Shown: positions 62,680 to 64,000 of the stretch, one piece after another
Numbering within the stretch: position 1 is the stretch's first letter
How the letters are laid out: each line of letters begins with the position of its first letter
Assembly: GCA_965232575.1 (NCBI GenBank)
Contig: CBDDPZ010000009.1
Location: 1,054,001 to 1,118,000 of the forward strand
Direction of reading: 5' to 3'
Source: Bin5 sp965232575
GTDB lineage: Bacteria; Chloroflexota; Anaerolineae; Caldilineales; Caldilineaceae
Length of the DNA: 64,000 nucleotides
Notes under the pieces: generated by a model
What the model was told of the DNA's origin: nothing
Seen by the model: the letters and a program-made list of their open reading frames with translations, nothing else
Databases searched by the model: none
Translations under genes and position numbers: made by a program

Positions 62680-64000
62680 ATGGCGCGGGCGCTGATGATG
62701 CTCGGCACACATTCTAATGCGGGCAAAAGTCTGCTGGCGACGGCGTTCTGCCGGATTTTTGCGCGCAGAGGTATGCGGGTGGCGCCGTTCAAGGCGCAGA
62801 ACATGAGCAACAATGCGGGCGTGACGCCGGAGGGCGGTGAGATGGGCCGGGCGCAGATCGTACAGGCGGAGGCAGCCGGGATCTACGCGCATACGGACAT
62901 GAATCCTGTGCTGCTAAAGCCGGAGGGGAACCGGAAAAGCCAGGTCGTTCTGAACGGAAGGATGGAAGGACGAATCGAGGCGCTCAACTGGTTGAAGACG
63001 AAGGAACGTCTGTGGGGCGAAGTGACGGCGGCCTATGACCGTCTTTCGTCCCGCTATGACGTCGTTGTATTGGAGGGCGCCGGCAGCCCGGCGGAGATCA
63101 ATCTGAAGGCAGGCGATATCGTTAATCTGCGAATGGCGAGACATGCGGGGGCTTCTTGTGTGCTGGTTGGCGACATCGACCGAGGAGGCGTGTTTGCTGC
63201 GCTGGCGGGGACGATGCTGCTGCTGGAGCCGGAGGAGAGGCTTCAGATTGGCGGATTCTTGATCAACAAATTCCGCGGGGATCCCGCGCTGCTGGGGGAC
63301 GGACTGGAGATGCTACGGGAAAAGGCATTCGGTGTGCCCACTCTAGGCGTGATCCCCTATGTGCCCGATCTGCGCATTGCGGACGAAGATGCCGTGCCGC
63401 TGGAGCGGGATCGGTCTGCGGCGGCGCTGGCAGAGGGACAGCTTGACGTCGCGGTTATCCATCTGCCGCGCATTGCGAATTTCGACGAGTTTGACGCGCT
63501 TGAGTTGGAACCGGGCGTGAGGCTGCGGTATGTGGAGCGAGCGCAAGATCTTGGGACTCCGGCGGCGGTCATTCTTCCTGGGACCAAGGCAACGCTATCC
63601 GACCTGGCCTGGTTAAGAGAAAGGGGTCTGGACCGGGCCGTTGCGACTGCACACGGACGGGGCGCGCAAGTGGTTGGTATCTGCGGCGGTTATCAGATTG
63701 CCGGTGAATGGTTGGCGGACCCGCTGGGGATGGAGGGGAAGCCGGGAGGGCAGGCGGCGGGTTTGGGTCTGTTGCCGGTTATAACGACGTTTTCCGCGCA
63801 GAAGGAGACACATCAGGCCAGCTTGCGCCTCCACGATGGCGAGACGGTGCGCGGGTACGAGATCCACACAGGAGATTCACGAGTCCCGGAGGGAACGGCC
63901 CGGTTCGGCGAAATCATCGAGCGAAGCGGACGGCCAGTACATGTACCTGACGGCGCGATTGCGGAAGACGGGAGCGCGTGGGGGTCCTATCTGCACGGCC
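62680..64000 (+). CDS. cobQ: Cobyric acid synthase CobQ/CbiP, 3' end cut by window
   Basis: Glutamine-dependent amidase that amidates four carboxylates of adenosylcobyrinic acid a,c-diamide. The window ends inside the gene; 440 codons are visible from the ATG at 62680 (GGGAAG upstream). The N-terminal ATP-binding domain starts ALMMLGTHSNAGKSLLATAF and includes VAPFKAQNMSNNAG, and then VVVLEGAGSPAEINL and VGDIDRGGVFAALAG. The glutaminase domain has its nucleophile Cys in VVGICGGYQIAG, and the start of the His block is seen at the very end (WGSYLHG). It begins 12 bases after the binding-protein gene. Complete up to the window edge. Confidence 0.95.
   Translation, partial: MARALMMLGTHSNAGKSLLATAFCRIFARRGMRVAPFKAQNMSNNAGVTPEGGEMGRAQIVQAEAAGIYAHTDMNPVLLKPEGNRKSQVVLNGRMEGRIEALNWLKTKERLWGEVTAAYDRLSSRYDVVVLEGAGSPAEINLKAGDIVNLRMARHAGASCVLVGDIDRGGVFAALAGTMLLLEPEERLQIGGFLINKFRGDPALLGDGLEMLREKAFGVPTLGVIPYVPDLRIADEDAVPLERDRSAAALAEGQLDVAVIHLPRIANFDEFDALELEPGVRLRYVERAQDLGTPAAVILPGTKATLSDLAWLRERGLDRAVATAHGRGAQVVGICGGYQIAGEWLADPLGMEGKPGGQAAGLGLLPVITTFSAQKETHQASLRLHDGETVRGYEIHTGDSRVPEGTARFGEIIERSGRPVHVPDGAIAEDGSAWGSYLHG

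Overview
The window is a GC-rich, gene-dense bacterial chromosome segment. I read about 48 protein genes, including two cut by the window edges and one frameshifted. There are no rRNA genes, no CRISPR array and no tRNA that I could recognise. Several traits fit a Chloroflexota (Caldilineales-like) bacterium: an acetylglutamate/[LysW]-aminoadipate-type kinase next to an ArgD/LysJ aminotransferase, Thr-Pro-rich linkers on surface proteins, a CobN-type cobalamin operon, and large sets of PhyH oxygenases, Gfo/Idh/MocA oxidoreductases and sulfatase-fold enzymes. Sponge-associated and marine members are known for such expansions. This assignment is inference from gene content only.

Layout. 1-7607 holds a cut sulfatase, an MFS transporter, a tandem pair of sulfatase-fold hydrolases, a TIM-barrel isomerase and a PhyH oxygenase. 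7827-8833 is a frameshifted ParA-like ATPase. 9036-13834 carries three Gfo/Idh/MocA oxidoreductases, a DEDDh exonuclease and a Nudix hydrolase. 14233-17798 (minus) is a LuxR-type regulator, a cytoplasmic HtrA-like protease and a DrrA/DrrB-like ABC exporter. 18232-30309 is mostly housekeeping: hisD-hisC, an RCK potassium-channel protein, a DUF4432 protein, LysZ/ArgB and LysJ/ArgD, a VOC protein, trxB, murJ and a gluzincin-like membrane protein. 30428-34728 has more Gfo/Idh and PhyH genes, a SIMPL protein and a scarred intergenic region with an orphan terminator, a near-consensus promoter and an IS3-like end. 35467-44002 is a catabolic cluster: sugar-type ABC importer, DUF1445 lyase, alpha/beta hydrolase, enolase-superfamily dehydratase and M81 peptidase. 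44217-47139 has one Gfo/Idh and two PhyH genes. 47353-50043 encodes two surface proteins sharing a ~100-residue repeat. 50204-54484 is a sialidase-sialidase-PhyH block flanked by two copies of one miniature transposable element. 54500-64000 is a cobalamin operon: promoter, cobalamin riboswitch, terminator hairpins, cbiB, cobO, cobN, a BtuF-like protein and cobQ, the last cut by the window edge.

How the parts fit. The accessory part looks like a scavenging and tailoring repertoire: ABC/MFS uptake, sialidases and sulfatase-fold enzymes to unmask glycans, then many NAD(P)- and Fe/2-oxoglutarate-dependent enzymes to oxidise the products. The cobalamin operon is probably switched by its riboswitch.

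The most unusual points are: (a) a 174-bp MITE with imperfect inverted ends and a perfect 8-bp target duplication, plus a 111-bp internally deleted sister copy, flanking the sialidase block; (b) two of six PhyH proteins that lack the iron-binding Asp; (c) twin sulfatase-fold enzymes with TTSAY in place of the CxPxR signature; (d) related [2Fe-2S]-like domains fused to both CobO and CobN; (e) an HtrA protease encoded with an ABC exporter and a degenerate-receiver LuxR regulator.
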